From positions 248,001-312,000 of the forward strand of contig NZ_JABANC010000001.1 in NCBI RefSeq assembly GCF_012931685.1: a DNA stretch of 64,000 bases, written 5' to 3'. This DNA comes from Hanstruepera ponticola. GTDB lineage: Bacteria; Bacteroidota; Bacteroidia; Flavobacteriales; Flavobacteriaceae. The notes beneath the pieces are model-generated. The model saw only the letters and a program-made list of their open reading frames with translations, had not been told where the DNA came from and searched no databases. Position numbers and translations under genes: made by a program. Positions 7,998 through 15,611 of this stretch are shown here, piece by piece; position 1 is the first letter of the stretch, and each line of letters opens with the position of its first letter.

Positions 7998-9242
7998 TTA
8001 TTCTTCTCTTAATGCTTCTATAGGTTTTATACTGGTTGCTTTAAAAGCTGGTATTAAACCAATTAATGTTCCTAATATGACTAATATGATTACTGCAATA
8101 AACACAACGGCAATAGATACCGATGCATTTACTATAGTTGCGTCATCCCCTTGACCAAAAGCTGAATCCAATGCAATTAAGATCCAACCGCCACTAATTA
8201 TTCCAAAAAATCCCGCTATTAATGTTAAGGTTACGGCTTCAACAACTATTTGACGCTTTATTTCAAAAGGGGTTGCTCCCAATGCTCGCCTAACTCCTAT
8301 TTCTTTTGTCCGCTCTTTTACCGTGATTAATAAAATATTTCCAATAGCAAAGACACCTGCAATAAGTGTTGCTATTCCAACAAACCATGTTAAAAACTGC
8401 ATGCCAGTTAAAAAGCCTGTCATTTTTGCAAATTCACTTCCTAAATTAAAGCTACCAAACGCACGTTTATCTTGTGGATGTATTCTATTAAGGTTTTTAA
8501 GCATAAGCTTTGCATCTTCCTCAATTTGCTTAATATCGTATTCTGGCTTTCCAGTTATCATCATCCAGCCAATGCGATCGCCTTGATTATAAATTTGCTG
8601 AAATGTAGTAAATGGAATATGGATTTCAGTTCGTGGTCCCATATTCATGTTTGAGTCTTCAAACATCCCAACCACCATAAAATTCATGCCATTTATTTGA
8701 ATGAATTCACCAATAGCTTCTTCATCTTTTTCGAATACTTGTTTATAAATACTTTCAGAAATTACGGCAACTTTGCGGTTTGTATCAATATCATTTTGAT
8801 TAATAAAACGGCCATGCTGCAACTTCACTTTTTGAACCTTATCTAATAGCGGATAATCTCCATTGATTCCAAATGTGCCCGACAATTCTCTTCTTACTAC
8901 TAATGCTTGATTTTGATTTCGCGGTATTACAAACTCAATTCCTTGAATATTTTCTTCAATTTTTTTGGCATCGGTAAGAGATAATCTCACTTGCTTACCT
9001 TCTTGAAAACCCTTGAATGGTTTACTCGTACTTTGACCCCAAATAAACACACTATTTGTTGCAAAACTTCCAAATAGTCTATTAAATGAATTTTCCAAAC
9101 CACGTGCTGAACCTAATAATGCGATTAACAACAATATTCCCCACCAGACACCAACCATAGTTAATATGGAACGTAATTTGTTCTTGCTAAGACTGTCTGA
9201 TACTTCTTGCCAAGTATCTCTTTCAAATAAAAATTTAAACAT
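7998..9242 (-). CDS. ABC transporter permease, MacB/FtsX type (second copy)
   Basis: An inner-membrane permease with the MacB topology: one N-terminal transmembrane helix (about 23-43), a large periplasmic MacB_PCD domain (about 45-270) and three C-terminal helices forming the FtsX domain. Conserved FtsX-domain features are clear in KERTKEIGVRRALGATPFEIKRQIVVEA and the closing IGLIPAFKATSIKPIEALR. At 414 residues it has no fused ATPase, so it needs the separate ATP-binding protein encoded at 10466-11167. One base separates it from the other permease gene. Two related but diverged permeases suggest a heterodimeric transporter. Substrate unknown. Confidence 0.9.
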   Translation of the reverse strand: MFKFLFERDTWQEVSDSLSKNKLRSILTMVGVWWGILLLIALLGSARGLENSFNRLFGSFATNSVFIWGQSTSKPFKGFQEGKQVRLSLTDAKKIEENIQGIEFVIPRNQNQALVVRRELSGTFGINGDYPLLDKVQKVKLQHGRFINQNDIDTNRKVAVISESIYKQVFEKDEEAIGEFIQINGMNFMVVGMFEDSNMNMGPRTEIHIPFTTFQQIYNQGDRIGWMMITGKPEYDIKQIEEDAKLMLKNLNRIHPQDKRAFGSFNLGSEFAKMTGFLTGMQFLTWFVGIATLIAGVFAIGNILLITVKERTKEIGVRRALGATPFEIKRQIVVEAVTLTLIAGFFGIISGGWILIALDSAFGQGDDATIVNASVSIAVVFIAVIILVILGTLIGLIPAFKATSIKPIEALREE

Positions 9243-9243
9243 A

Positions 9244-10473
9244 TTAATCGTCTCTTAATGCAACTATTGGTTTTATACGTGATGCTTTTTTAGCTGGTAA
9301 ATATCCAGCTATTCCTCCTGCTAAAACTAGGGTAATCGTTGCTCCAATAATTAATGTTGTACTTACGCCAGGATCCTTAATGAAGTAAGTTTCCAACATA
9401 GGTTCTGCCAATTTTAATACACCAACACCCATAAGCAACCCAACATACCCAGCTATTGCCGTAATTAAAATAGATTCAATTAATATAATGGATACTATGG
9501 ATCTTGGTGAAGCTCCTAATGCCTTTCGAATTCCGAGTTCTTTAGTTCTATCTTTTACGATGAATATCATAATATTACTGATTCCAACAATTCCTGCTAT
9601 TAACGTTCCAAATCCAATAACTAAAATGATAATTCCTAAAGCAAATGTCATTTGACCAACAGCTTTAGTTCCTTCAGCCATGTTTCGAACTCTAATGGCT
9701 CGTTGATCATTATCTGCTACATCAAATCGTTCCTTTAGTTTTTTATTAATTAAATTCCCAAATGCAAGTGCTTGATCAAAATCCATTTCAGGATTATAGG
9801 TTAAGTTTATTTGATCAATATAATCGTTGTTTCCATAAATACGTTGAGCCGTTGAAACTGGCATATAAATGAGCCTTTCTTCATTATCACCACCATCATC
9901 AGTAAAAATGCCTACAATTTTAAACTGAATACCATTCATGTTTAAATATTTACCCAATGCAGTTGTTTTTAGAAATAAATCTTCTTCAACCAAACGACCA
10001 ATTACCACTACTTTAGTTTCATTATCGATATCCAACTGGTTGATATATCGACCTTCTTTCATCATGGTTTTCTCTAAATATTGATGGTCTGGATGAACAG
10101 CTCGTACTGAATAATTATCTTTTTCGTTTCTAAATGAAGCGGTAACGTTTCTATATATACGTGATGTAATGTACTGAACATCATCACCAAAATCTTCCTT
10201 TAAATATTCATAATCTTCATTCTTAAACTGAATACGTCTTCCTGCCTGTAATCCTTTATGTGCTTTGGTAGTATTACCAGAATTAATAAATATGGAATTA
10301 TTAGCATCATCAACAAAAGCTTCAGCAAATGTGTTTTGCAATCCGTTAGCCAAACCAAATAAGATAGCAAATAATAAAATAGCAAAAGCAACCGTAAAGC
10401 CAGATAATAAACTACGGGTCCTGTTTTTATTAATACTTTGAAATATTTCGCGCCAAAGGTCTATATCAAACAT
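9244..10473 (-). CDS. ABC transporter permease, MacB/FtsX type (first copy)
   Basis: This is the paralogue of the next permease and has the same layout: N-terminal helix (about 22-45), periplasmic MacB_PCD domain, three C-terminal helices. It contains KDRTKELGIRKALGASPRSI and ends in AGYLPAKKASRIKPIVALR, the hallmark of FtsX-domain permeases. Its ATG overlaps the last 8 bases of the ATPase gene, so the two are probably translationally coupled. The two permeases differ clearly in their periplasmic domains, which fits a division of labour in one heterodimer, although two alternative homodimers remain possible. Confidence 0.9.
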   Translation of the reverse strand: MFDIDLWREIFQSINKNRTRSLLSGFTVAFAILLFAILFGLANGLQNTFAEAFVDDANNSIFINSGNTTKAHKGLQAGRRIQFKNEDYEYLKEDFGDDVQYITSRIYRNVTASFRNEKDNYSVRAVHPDHQYLEKTMMKEGRYINQLDIDNETKVVVIGRLVEEDLFLKTTALGKYLNMNGIQFKIVGIFTDDGGDNEERLIYMPVSTAQRIYGNNDYIDQINLTYNPEMDFDQALAFGNLINKKLKERFDVADNDQRAIRVRNMAEGTKAVGQMTFALGIIILVIGFGTLIAGIVGISNIMIFIVKDRTKELGIRKALGASPRSIVSIILIESILITAIAGYVGLLMGVGVLKLAEPMLETYFIKDPGVSTTLIIGATITLVLAGGIAGYLPAKKASRIKPIVALRDD

Positions 10474-11167
10474 ACTGCTCTGCTCTTACTTGATCTACTT
10501 TTACATCTTCCATAATGACACCATCTTTTAAACGTACAATACGTTTACACATATTAGCTATATCTTCTTCATGAGTTACAATTAAAAGTGTCTTACCTTC
10601 ATCATTTAATTGCTGAAGAAAGGCCATAATATCATATGAAGTTTTAGTATCTAAAGCACCTGTAGGCTCATCAGCTAACAGTAATTTTGGGTTAGCAGCT
10701 AATGCTCTTGCAATGGCTACACGTTGTTTTTGACCACCGGATAATTCACTTGGATGGTGCTCTGCCCAATCACGAAGTCCTACCTTTTCTAAATGAAACA
10801 AAGACTTTTCTTGACGTTCTTTACGCTTTAAACCCTGGTAATACAGCGGTAAAGCCACATTTTCTTGAGCTGTTTTAAAATTGATAAGGTTAAAAGATTG
10901 GAAAATAAATCCTAAAAATTTATTCCTATAAATAGCTGCTTTCTTTTCGGTAAGGTTTTTAATTGGAACACCATCTAATATATACTCACCTTCATCAGCT
11001 TCGTCAAGCATACCTATGATATTTAACAAAGTAGATTTTCCAGATCCCGACGAACCCATAATGGCTACCATTTCGCCTTCTTTTACTGAAAGGTCTATTC
11101 CTTTTAAAACGTGCAAACTTCTATCGCCTATTGGATAAGACTTGTGTAGTTTATTGATGGTTAGCAT
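10466..11167 (-). CDS. ABC transporter ATP-binding protein (MacB/LolD type)
   Basis: The ATPase that drives the two permeases that follow. All nucleotide-binding motifs are intact: Walker A (GSSGSGKST, residues about 38-46), Q-loop (FIFQSFNLI), signature (LSGGQKQRVAIARAL), Walker B with catalytic Glu (LLLADEPTGALD) and H-loop (LIVTHEE). The ADEPTGALD form and the 233-residue length place it in the MacB/LolD/FtsE group that powers mechanotransmission rather than substrate passage. It is the first gene of the export operon, with a leader of about 60 bases from a -7 element at 11231-11238. Confidence 0.92.
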   Translation of the reverse strand: MLTINKLHKSYPIGDRSLHVLKGIDLSVKEGEMVAIMGSSGSGKSTLLNIIGMLDEADEGEYILDGVPIKNLTEKKAAIYRNKFLGFIFQSFNLINFKTAQENVALPLYYQGLKRKERQEKSLFHLEKVGLRDWAEHHPSELSGGQKQRVAIARALAANPKLLLADEPTGALDTKTSYDIMAFLQQLNDEGKTLLIVTHEEDIANMCKRIVRLKDGVIMEDVKVDQVRAEQYV

Positions 11168-11230
11168 AATTTACTTTTGTTTTTTTCTTGTAATTAATAG
11201 TTAGACTACTTAACCCTGAAAATGTTACAA

Positions 11231-11238
11231 CAAAAGTA
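11231..11238 (-). promoter_or_regulatory. Putative -7 element of the export operon
   Basis: TACTTTTG on the minus strand matches TAnnTTTG and lies in the 79-base gap between the 75-residue peptide gene and the ATPase gene. No convincing -33 TTG. Confidence 0.4.
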
Positions 11239-11246
11239 AATATTAA

Positions 11247-11474
11247 TTAAGCCTTGCTTTTTTTTGCCTTGTTAAACTTTTTATAAATTAGGAAACCTAT
11301 AGCTCCTACCAGGATGTATGGTATGGCCATAAGATATATAATACCATCATTAATTCCCTTGGCAGTTTCTTGACCTTCCTCACTTTCTAAAACTGCACGA
11401 CACATAGCACATTGTGCTTCTACTGGAAGACTAGCCAAAACTAGTAAAAATAATATGATAAGTTGTTTTTTCAC
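11247..11474 (-). CDS. Small membrane-anchored protein with a CxxC motif in the oxidase assembly unit
   Basis: A 75-residue protein with GTG start (11472-11474), chosen because it follows the DUF420 stop directly and gives a clean signal peptide ending VEAQ. The mature N-terminus begins with a C-x2-C pair (Cys22, Cys25 in QCAMCRAVLE). A single transmembrane helix (about 47-65) and a Lys-rich tail KKFNKAKKSKA follow, so the CxxC would face the periplasm. I do not recognise a named family. The position after SCO and DUF420 genes suggests a part in copper or heme delivery to cytochrome oxidase, but this rests on context only. Confidence 0.75.
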   Translation of the reverse strand: MKKQLIILFLLVLASLPVEAQCAMCRAVLESEEGQETAKGINDGIIYLMAIPYILVGAIGFLIYKKFNKAKKSKA

Positions 11475-11475
11475 T

Positions 11476-12000
11476 TTAGTAGTAGGGTGAAATCATTATA
11501 TAAACCACAACGCCTGAAATAGCTACAAACAACCACAAAGGAAATGTTATTCTAGCAATTTTTTTATGTCGTTCAAAATCATTAGTAATAGCTCTAACAT
11601 AAGTAATTAAAACAAAAGGAATAATTATGATTGACATTAAAATGTGTGTAATTAATATGGCAAAATATAAATACTTCATAGCGCCTTCTCCACCATATTT
11701 TGTTGAATCACTGGTCATGTGATATAAGACATACATCACCAAAAAACATACAGAAAGAATAATAGCAAACTTCATTAAACGTTCATGAAGAAGGCGTTTC
11801 CCATTTGTTATTGCTAAAAACCCTAGCACTAAAACCAAAGCTGTTATAGCGTTTATTGTTGCATAAATTGGCGGTAAAAAAACTGGTAATTCTATATCCA
11901 ACTTAACACCAAACAATGCCGCCACTACCAATGGTATTACTATGGATAAGATTACAATCCATTTATTATATTTTTTTGTATTTATTGTTGTGTTTGCCAT
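11476..12000 (-). CDS. DUF420 family membrane protein (oxidase-associated)
   Basis: A 174-residue protein with about five transmembrane helices. It matches DUF420, a family found next to cytochrome oxidase and SCO genes and including the Staphylococcus oxidase assembly factor CtaM. Conserved His residues sit in membrane segments (LLHERLMKFA, LYHMTSD, ITHILMS and FERHKKIAR), which is compatible with heme or copper handling. Its ATG overlaps the SCO stop codon in a TAATG arrangement, so translation is probably coupled. The role in assembly is known only for distant relatives. Confidence 0.85.
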   Translation of the reverse strand: MANTTINTKKYNKWIVILSIVIPLVVAALFGVKLDIELPVFLPPIYATINAITALVLVLGFLAITNGKRLLHERLMKFAIILSVCFLVMYVLYHMTSDSTKYGGEGAMKYLYFAILITHILMSIIIIPFVLITYVRAITNDFERHKKIARITFPLWLFVAISGVVVYIMISPYY

Positions 12001-12746
12001 TACTCTTTTAACAATTTTGCAATATCTTCTTTTAACATACTTATTTCTTCTTTCATGCCCTCATCATCAACTTTTTCAGCCTCACTAATAATACCTGAAT
12101 AGAAAATTTTCGGGTTTCCAAAATCGTCTTTTCTGGATCGTATGTAGCCTTCTTTATCAATTAACGCAAAGTTCCCTGAATGTTCAAAACCAGCTTCAAC
12201 GCTATCATCTTTTCCTACGTAAATATTGAAACCAACATTGGCTAACTCATAAATCTTATCTTCTTCACCTGTCATTAAGTTCCAATTTGGATTTGTAATT
12301 CCATATTTAATGGCATAGGCTTTTAAAACCTCTGGCGTATCAATTTCTGGAGTAATCGTGAATGAAGCGACACCAAAATTATCAAACTGGGTAAATTCAT
12401 TTTGAATTTCAACCAAATTTCTATTCATCCTAGGGCATATTGTTGGACAAGTTGTAAAGAAAAATTCCACAACATATACTTTACCCAAATAATCTTGATT
12501 TGATATGGTATCTCCATCTTGATTCACAAAATTGAATTCGGGTACTTTTTTTGGTGAACCGTTAATTTCTAAATAAGCTAAATCACTTTTTGTAGCTCTT
12601 TCTTCTTCAGTTTTAATATTTAACCTATCATTTTCAACAGTGTTATTATACTTTAATCTATCAATAATTTTTGGAACAAAAATTATCCCAAAAACCAAGA
12701 TGATAAATCCAACACCTACATAGGAATAGTTTGCTTTTTTACTCAT
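12000..12746 (-). CDS. SCO1/SenC family copper chaperone
   Basis: A thioredoxin-fold protein that delivers copper to the CuA centre of cytochrome oxidase subunit II. An N-terminal membrane anchor (about 8-26) is followed by the SCO domain with the copper-binding C-x3-C (Cys100 and Cys104, TTCPTICPRMN) and the third ligand His189 (FEHSGNFALID). The long spacer between helix and domain and the C-terminal helical tail (after about 215) make it 248 residues, slightly long for the family. It overlaps both neighbours by a few bases, placing it firmly in one transcript with the 235-residue protein upstream and DUF420 downstream. Confidence 0.93.
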   Translation of the reverse strand: MSKKANYSYVGVGFIILVFGIIFVPKIIDRLKYNNTVENDRLNIKTEEERATKSDLAYLEINGSPKKVPEFNFVNQDGDTISNQDYLGKVYVVEFFFTTCPTICPRMNRNLVEIQNEFTQFDNFGVASFTITPEIDTPEVLKAYAIKYGITNPNWNLMTGEEDKIYELANVGFNIYVGKDDSVEAGFEHSGNFALIDKEGYIRSRKDDFGNPKIFYSGIISEAEKVDDEGMKEEISMLKEDIAKLLKE

Positions 12747-13446
12747 CAGTATTGTTTAAATCATTGGCTCTTCTAGATGTTGAATCGAAATTTCCTTTTC
12801 TTTTTTGACGGTATTCCGTAAAAAGAACTCTCAAATCTTCAGCACTCATCTTGTTTTTTATGACAGCAACCTCAATACAGTCATAAGAATTCAAGCCATA
12901 AATTTCTTTCTTTTTTGCTTTCTCATTGTCAGATCTATCATCCAATCGTCCTCGTTGGTTTAAGTCGGTATCTATAATATACACATGGTCTGACGATAGG
13001 TTTTTATCTAATTCTTCACTAGATTTTAAACCTTTAAAAGTACTTAATATCTCATACTCATTGGCAGTAACAAAATGCCAAAAGCGTAAATCTTCATAGG
13101 TTGCTATCTCTCTGTACAGTTTTTCAGCCTCTTCTTTGGCGTCTTCAGTAACCAAAACAACTATTTGAAACTTTTTAAAGCCTTTAAATTTGTCATAAAC
13201 CAATTCTTTTAAATTAGAACCAGCAATAACTTTGTCCAAGGGTTTATTACCAAAAAATGCCAATACGGTAATATGATCTTCTAAACCTATATTGTCTTCA
13301 TTTACAGGAAGCTCAACAACCCCTTCTTTAACGATGTCAAGTGTATTATAATTTTCTTTTGAAAGCGATAGAATTAAAACAAACATGACGGGGAGAAAGA
13401 ATAAAATTCCCAAAATCACATTTCGTTTTATTAGCTTTTTTTCCAT
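12739..13446 (-). CDS. Membrane-anchored protein with a probable thioredoxin-like fold, oxidase assembly unit
   Basis: A 235-residue protein with one N-terminal transmembrane helix (about 9-28) after a KKLIKR stretch, then a soluble periplasmic domain. The pattern ITVLAFFGNK, then FQIVVLVTEDAKEEAEKLY, then HVYIIDTDLNQRGRLDDR resembles the strand-helix order of SCO/thioredoxin proteins, but the C-x3-C is absent; the only Cys I see is in NSYDCIEVA. The last 8 bases overlap the SCO gene. It may be a redox-inactive partner of SCO, but I do not recognise a named family and the fold is an inference. The ATG lies only 4 bases from a -7 element, so the transcript may be leaderless. Confidence 0.75.
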   Translation of the reverse strand: MEKKLIKRNVILGILFFLPVMFVLILSLSKENYNTLDIVKEGVVELPVNEDNIGLEDHITVLAFFGNKPLDKVIAGSNLKELVYDKFKGFKKFQIVVLVTEDAKEEAEKLYREIATYEDLRFWHFVTANEYEILSTFKGLKSSEELDKNLSSDHVYIIDTDLNQRGRLDDRSDNEKAKKKEIYGLNSYDCIEVAVIKNKMSAEDLRVLFTEYRQKRKGNFDSTSRRANDLNNTDE

Positions 13447-13450
13447 AGTG

Positions 13451-13458
13451 CAAAAATA
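13451..13458 (-). promoter_or_regulatory. -7 element directly before the oxidase assembly unit
   Basis: TATTTTTG on the minus strand (TAnnTTTG). It overlaps the T-run of the preceding terminator, and the ATG follows after 4 bases. No -33 TTG is evident. Confidence 0.5.
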
Positions 13459-13485
13459 AAAAAAGGCGGTTTAAAAACCGCCTTT
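13455..13485 (-). terminator. Terminator after cytochrome oxidase subunit IV
   Basis: AAAGGCGGTTT (13462-13472) / AAACCGCCTTT (13475-13485) followed on the minus strand by a run of T (13455-13461). It lies 22 bases after the subunit IV stop codon and separates the oxidase subunit operon from the assembly unit. Confidence 0.85.
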
Positions 13486-13507
13486 ATATATTTATATTTC
13501 ATTGTTA

Positions 13508-13888
13508 TTAGAAATCTCTTTTTACAAATCCTGAAGAATAAACACCTTCAATATAACCACCTTCTTGCAATAAGATAAAAATCAAATAACAGATTAAGAA
13601 AACCGCAGTCCATACCACCATACGTCTTAATGCTTTAGTTTCGTCGCGCATGTGCATGAAATCCCAAGTGATGTAGTAAGCTTTAACAATAGTAAGGATT
13701 ATAAATATCCAGTTTAATAATTTCATACCTAAAACTTTGGCCATTAAAGCTTCTGGTTTATAGATACCTAATACAACTTCAACAGCTGTAACAATTGTTA
13801 ATAGAATCAATACTCCCCAAATTTTTTGGGTATTAGACTTAAATTTTATTAACCCTCTTAAAATTTCTAATTTGTGTGCGTGTGCCAT
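13508..13888 (-). CDS. Cytochrome c oxidase subunit IV-like protein
   Basis: A small subunit of the heme-copper oxidase, 126 residues with three transmembrane helices (about 23-42, 53-72, 88-107). It fits the prokaryotic COX4/CyoD type, with a short His-containing N-terminus (MAHAHKLEI) and the conserved ITWDFMHMRDETKALR segment between helices 2 and 3. It lies 19 bases after a subunit III gene on the same strand and closes that operon with a terminator. The large subunits coxA and coxB are not here but in the alternative complex III operon at 45-48 kb. Confidence 0.88.
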   Translation of the reverse strand: MAHAHKLEILRGLIKFKSNTQKIWGVLILLTIVTAVEVVLGIYKPEALMAKVLGMKLLNWIFIILTIVKAYYITWDFMHMRDETKALRRMVVWTAVFLICYLIFILLQEGGYIEGVYSSGFVKRDF

Positions 13889-13909
13889 TTTAATTTTTTT
13901 TATCTGAAA

Positions 13910-14890
13910 TTAAACTAGGTAGAAGAATGTAAATACAAATACCCAAACTAAATCTACAAAGTGCCAATACAGACCAACTTTTTCAACCATTTCGTAACTT
14001 CTACGTTTTTCATACGTGCCTAATATCACATTGAAAAAGATAATAATATTAATTACAACTCCAGAAAATACGTGAAAACCGTGAAACCCAGTAATGAAGA
14101 AAAAGAAATCAGCAAACAATGGAGAACCATACTCGTTAACTTTAAGATTAGCACCTTCAACAACAGCTATACCGTTTTCTTTTACTTGTTTTAGAGATTC
14201 AGCTCTTGAAAGTACAGTTTTCTCACCGTGCTCATTAATCATTTGAGTTCTGACTAATACATTTTCATGAGATTCCAAACCATGCATCACTTCATCCATA
14301 GTATACGTTGGTAAAGTTCCCTCATCAACAAACCACAAACCATTCTTACGTTCGTGAGCCGTTCTATCTCTATGTCCAGCAACCACAAAATCACCTAAAG
14401 CGACACGTTTGCCTTCAGTATCTACAAATTGTAGAATGTTACCACCTTTTGTTTGGATAGCACCATAATCACCTTTAATAAAAGTAGCCCATTCCCAAGC
14501 TTGAGAACCAACGAATATTAAACCACCAATTATAGTTAAGAACATATACCAAGTTACTTTGGTCTTTTGCATTTTATGACCTGCATCTACAGCCAATACC
14601 ATAGTTACCGATGACATAATAAGAACAAAGGTCATAAAAGCCACATATATCATTGGCAATTCCTGACCATGTAAGAAAGGTACGTGAGTAAAAACCTCAT
14701 CGGCTATAGGCCATGATTCGATAAATTTAAATCTTGAAAACCCGTAGGCTGCTAAAAACCCTGAAAACGTCAAGGCATCCGATACGATAAAAAACCACAT
14801 CATCATTTTACCGTAACTTGCTTTTAGAGGCTGATTTCCGCCTCCCCAAGTTTTACCTTCTGTTCCAGTATTTACAACTGTAGTACTCAT
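13910..14890 (-). CDS. Cytochrome c oxidase subunit III with a large soluble insertion
   Basis: A membrane subunit of the aa3-type oxidase. Helices at about 28-50, 78-101 and 112-133 are followed by a hydrophilic stretch of about 120 residues (138-257), then helices at about 260-290 and 305-325. The ends show subunit III features: WFFIVSDALTFSGFLAAY, ITGFHGFHVFSG, and the closing WHFVDLVWVFVFTFFY. At 326 residues it is longer than the usual 190-270 because of the insertion, which I do not recognise as a known domain. It is the second subunit III gene here, 137 bases after the shorter one, with a possible promoter in the gap. Confidence 0.88.
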   Translation of the reverse strand: MSTTVVNTGTEGKTWGGGNQPLKASYGKMMMWFFIVSDALTFSGFLAAYGFSRFKFIESWPIADEVFTHVPFLHGQELPMIYVAFMTFVLIMSSVTMVLAVDAGHKMQKTKVTWYMFLTIIGGLIFVGSQAWEWATFIKGDYGAIQTKGGNILQFVDTEGKRVALGDFVVAGHRDRTAHERKNGLWFVDEGTLPTYTMDEVMHGLESHENVLVRTQMINEHGEKTVLSRAESLKQVKENGIAVVEGANLKVNEYGSPLFADFFFFITGFHGFHVFSGVVINIIIFFNVILGTYEKRRSYEMVEKVGLYWHFVDLVWVFVFTFFYLV

Positions 14891-14918
14891 ATTTAAGGTT
14901 TAGTTTATAAAAGTTGCA

Positions 14919-14926
14919 CAAAAATA
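14919..14926 (-). promoter_or_regulatory. Putative -7 element before the long subunit III gene
   Basis: TATTTTTG on the minus strand (TAnnTTTG), 28 bases before the ATG at 14890. It lies in a 137-base gap between the two subunit III genes, suggesting internal initiation; no -33 TTG seen. Confidence 0.4.
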
Positions 14927-15027
14927 ATCATTTTATTTTTCTAAAGAAACATCCTGCTATAAATTATACTGACTCTAAACAAATATCAGCTAGGATGACA
15001 CTTCAGACCATTAAAATGAACTATAAT

Positions 15028-15609
15028 CTATTTGAAAAAATATAAAAAGAAAAAGAGATATACCCATAGTAAATCCACAAAGTGCCAAAAGGTTGCTGCC
15101 AGTTCAAAACCAAGCATATTTGTAGCATCATACTTTTGTTTAAAATGATTATAAATTACCACCATCAAGCAAATTAAACCAACAACTACATGCAAAATAT
15201 GCATAATGGCTATTAAATACACATAAGACATAGTAACGTTACTTGTAGGACCAGTAAAATTATAACCTAAATTTATAATTTCTTGAAAGCCTCTAAACTG
15301 ATTGTAAATAAAAAACAACCCCAAAATAAAGGTTGCAACCAACCATATGGATGTAGTTTGATGTTGACCACTTTGTAAACTGCGCTTTGCCAACAATAAG
15401 GTTAAACTACTAATAACAATAACAATGGTACTTATTACAAAGGCATCAGGTATTTTAAAATCTGTTAACCAATCGGGTCTAGAACTACTCACCACAAAAG
15501 CACTGGTCCAGCCAGCAAACGACATAATTAGGGAAATGATACCAAACCAGAGCATCATTTTTTTAGCCCTGTTATTTTTTTCTTCTTGAGTTCCTTGGGT
15601 TAAATCCAT
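15028..15609 (-). CDS. Heme-copper oxidase subunit III (short form)
   Basis: A 193-residue five-helix subunit III. It has the N-terminal RAKKMMLWFGIISLIMSFAG, helices at about 20-38, 57-75, 89-108, 126-150 and 168-190, and the closing ATFWHFVDLLWVYLFFFLY that defines the family. It is of the minimal length seen in Bacteroidetes. It lies 2 bases after cyoE, so the two are co-transcribed. Two subunit III genes in a row, one short and one with an insertion, may form a single heteromeric complex or serve alternative oxidases; only one coxA is visible here. Confidence 0.9.
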   Translation of the reverse strand: MDLTQGTQEEKNNRAKKMMLWFGIISLIMSFAGWTSAFVVSSSRPDWLTDFKIPDAFVISTIVIVISSLTLLLAKRSLQSGQHQTTSIWLVATFILGLFFIYNQFRGFQEIINLGYNFTGPTSNVTMSYVYLIAIMHILHVVVGLICLMVVIYNHFKQKYDATNMLGFELAATFWHFVDLLWVYLFFFLYFFK

Positions 15610-15611
15610 GG

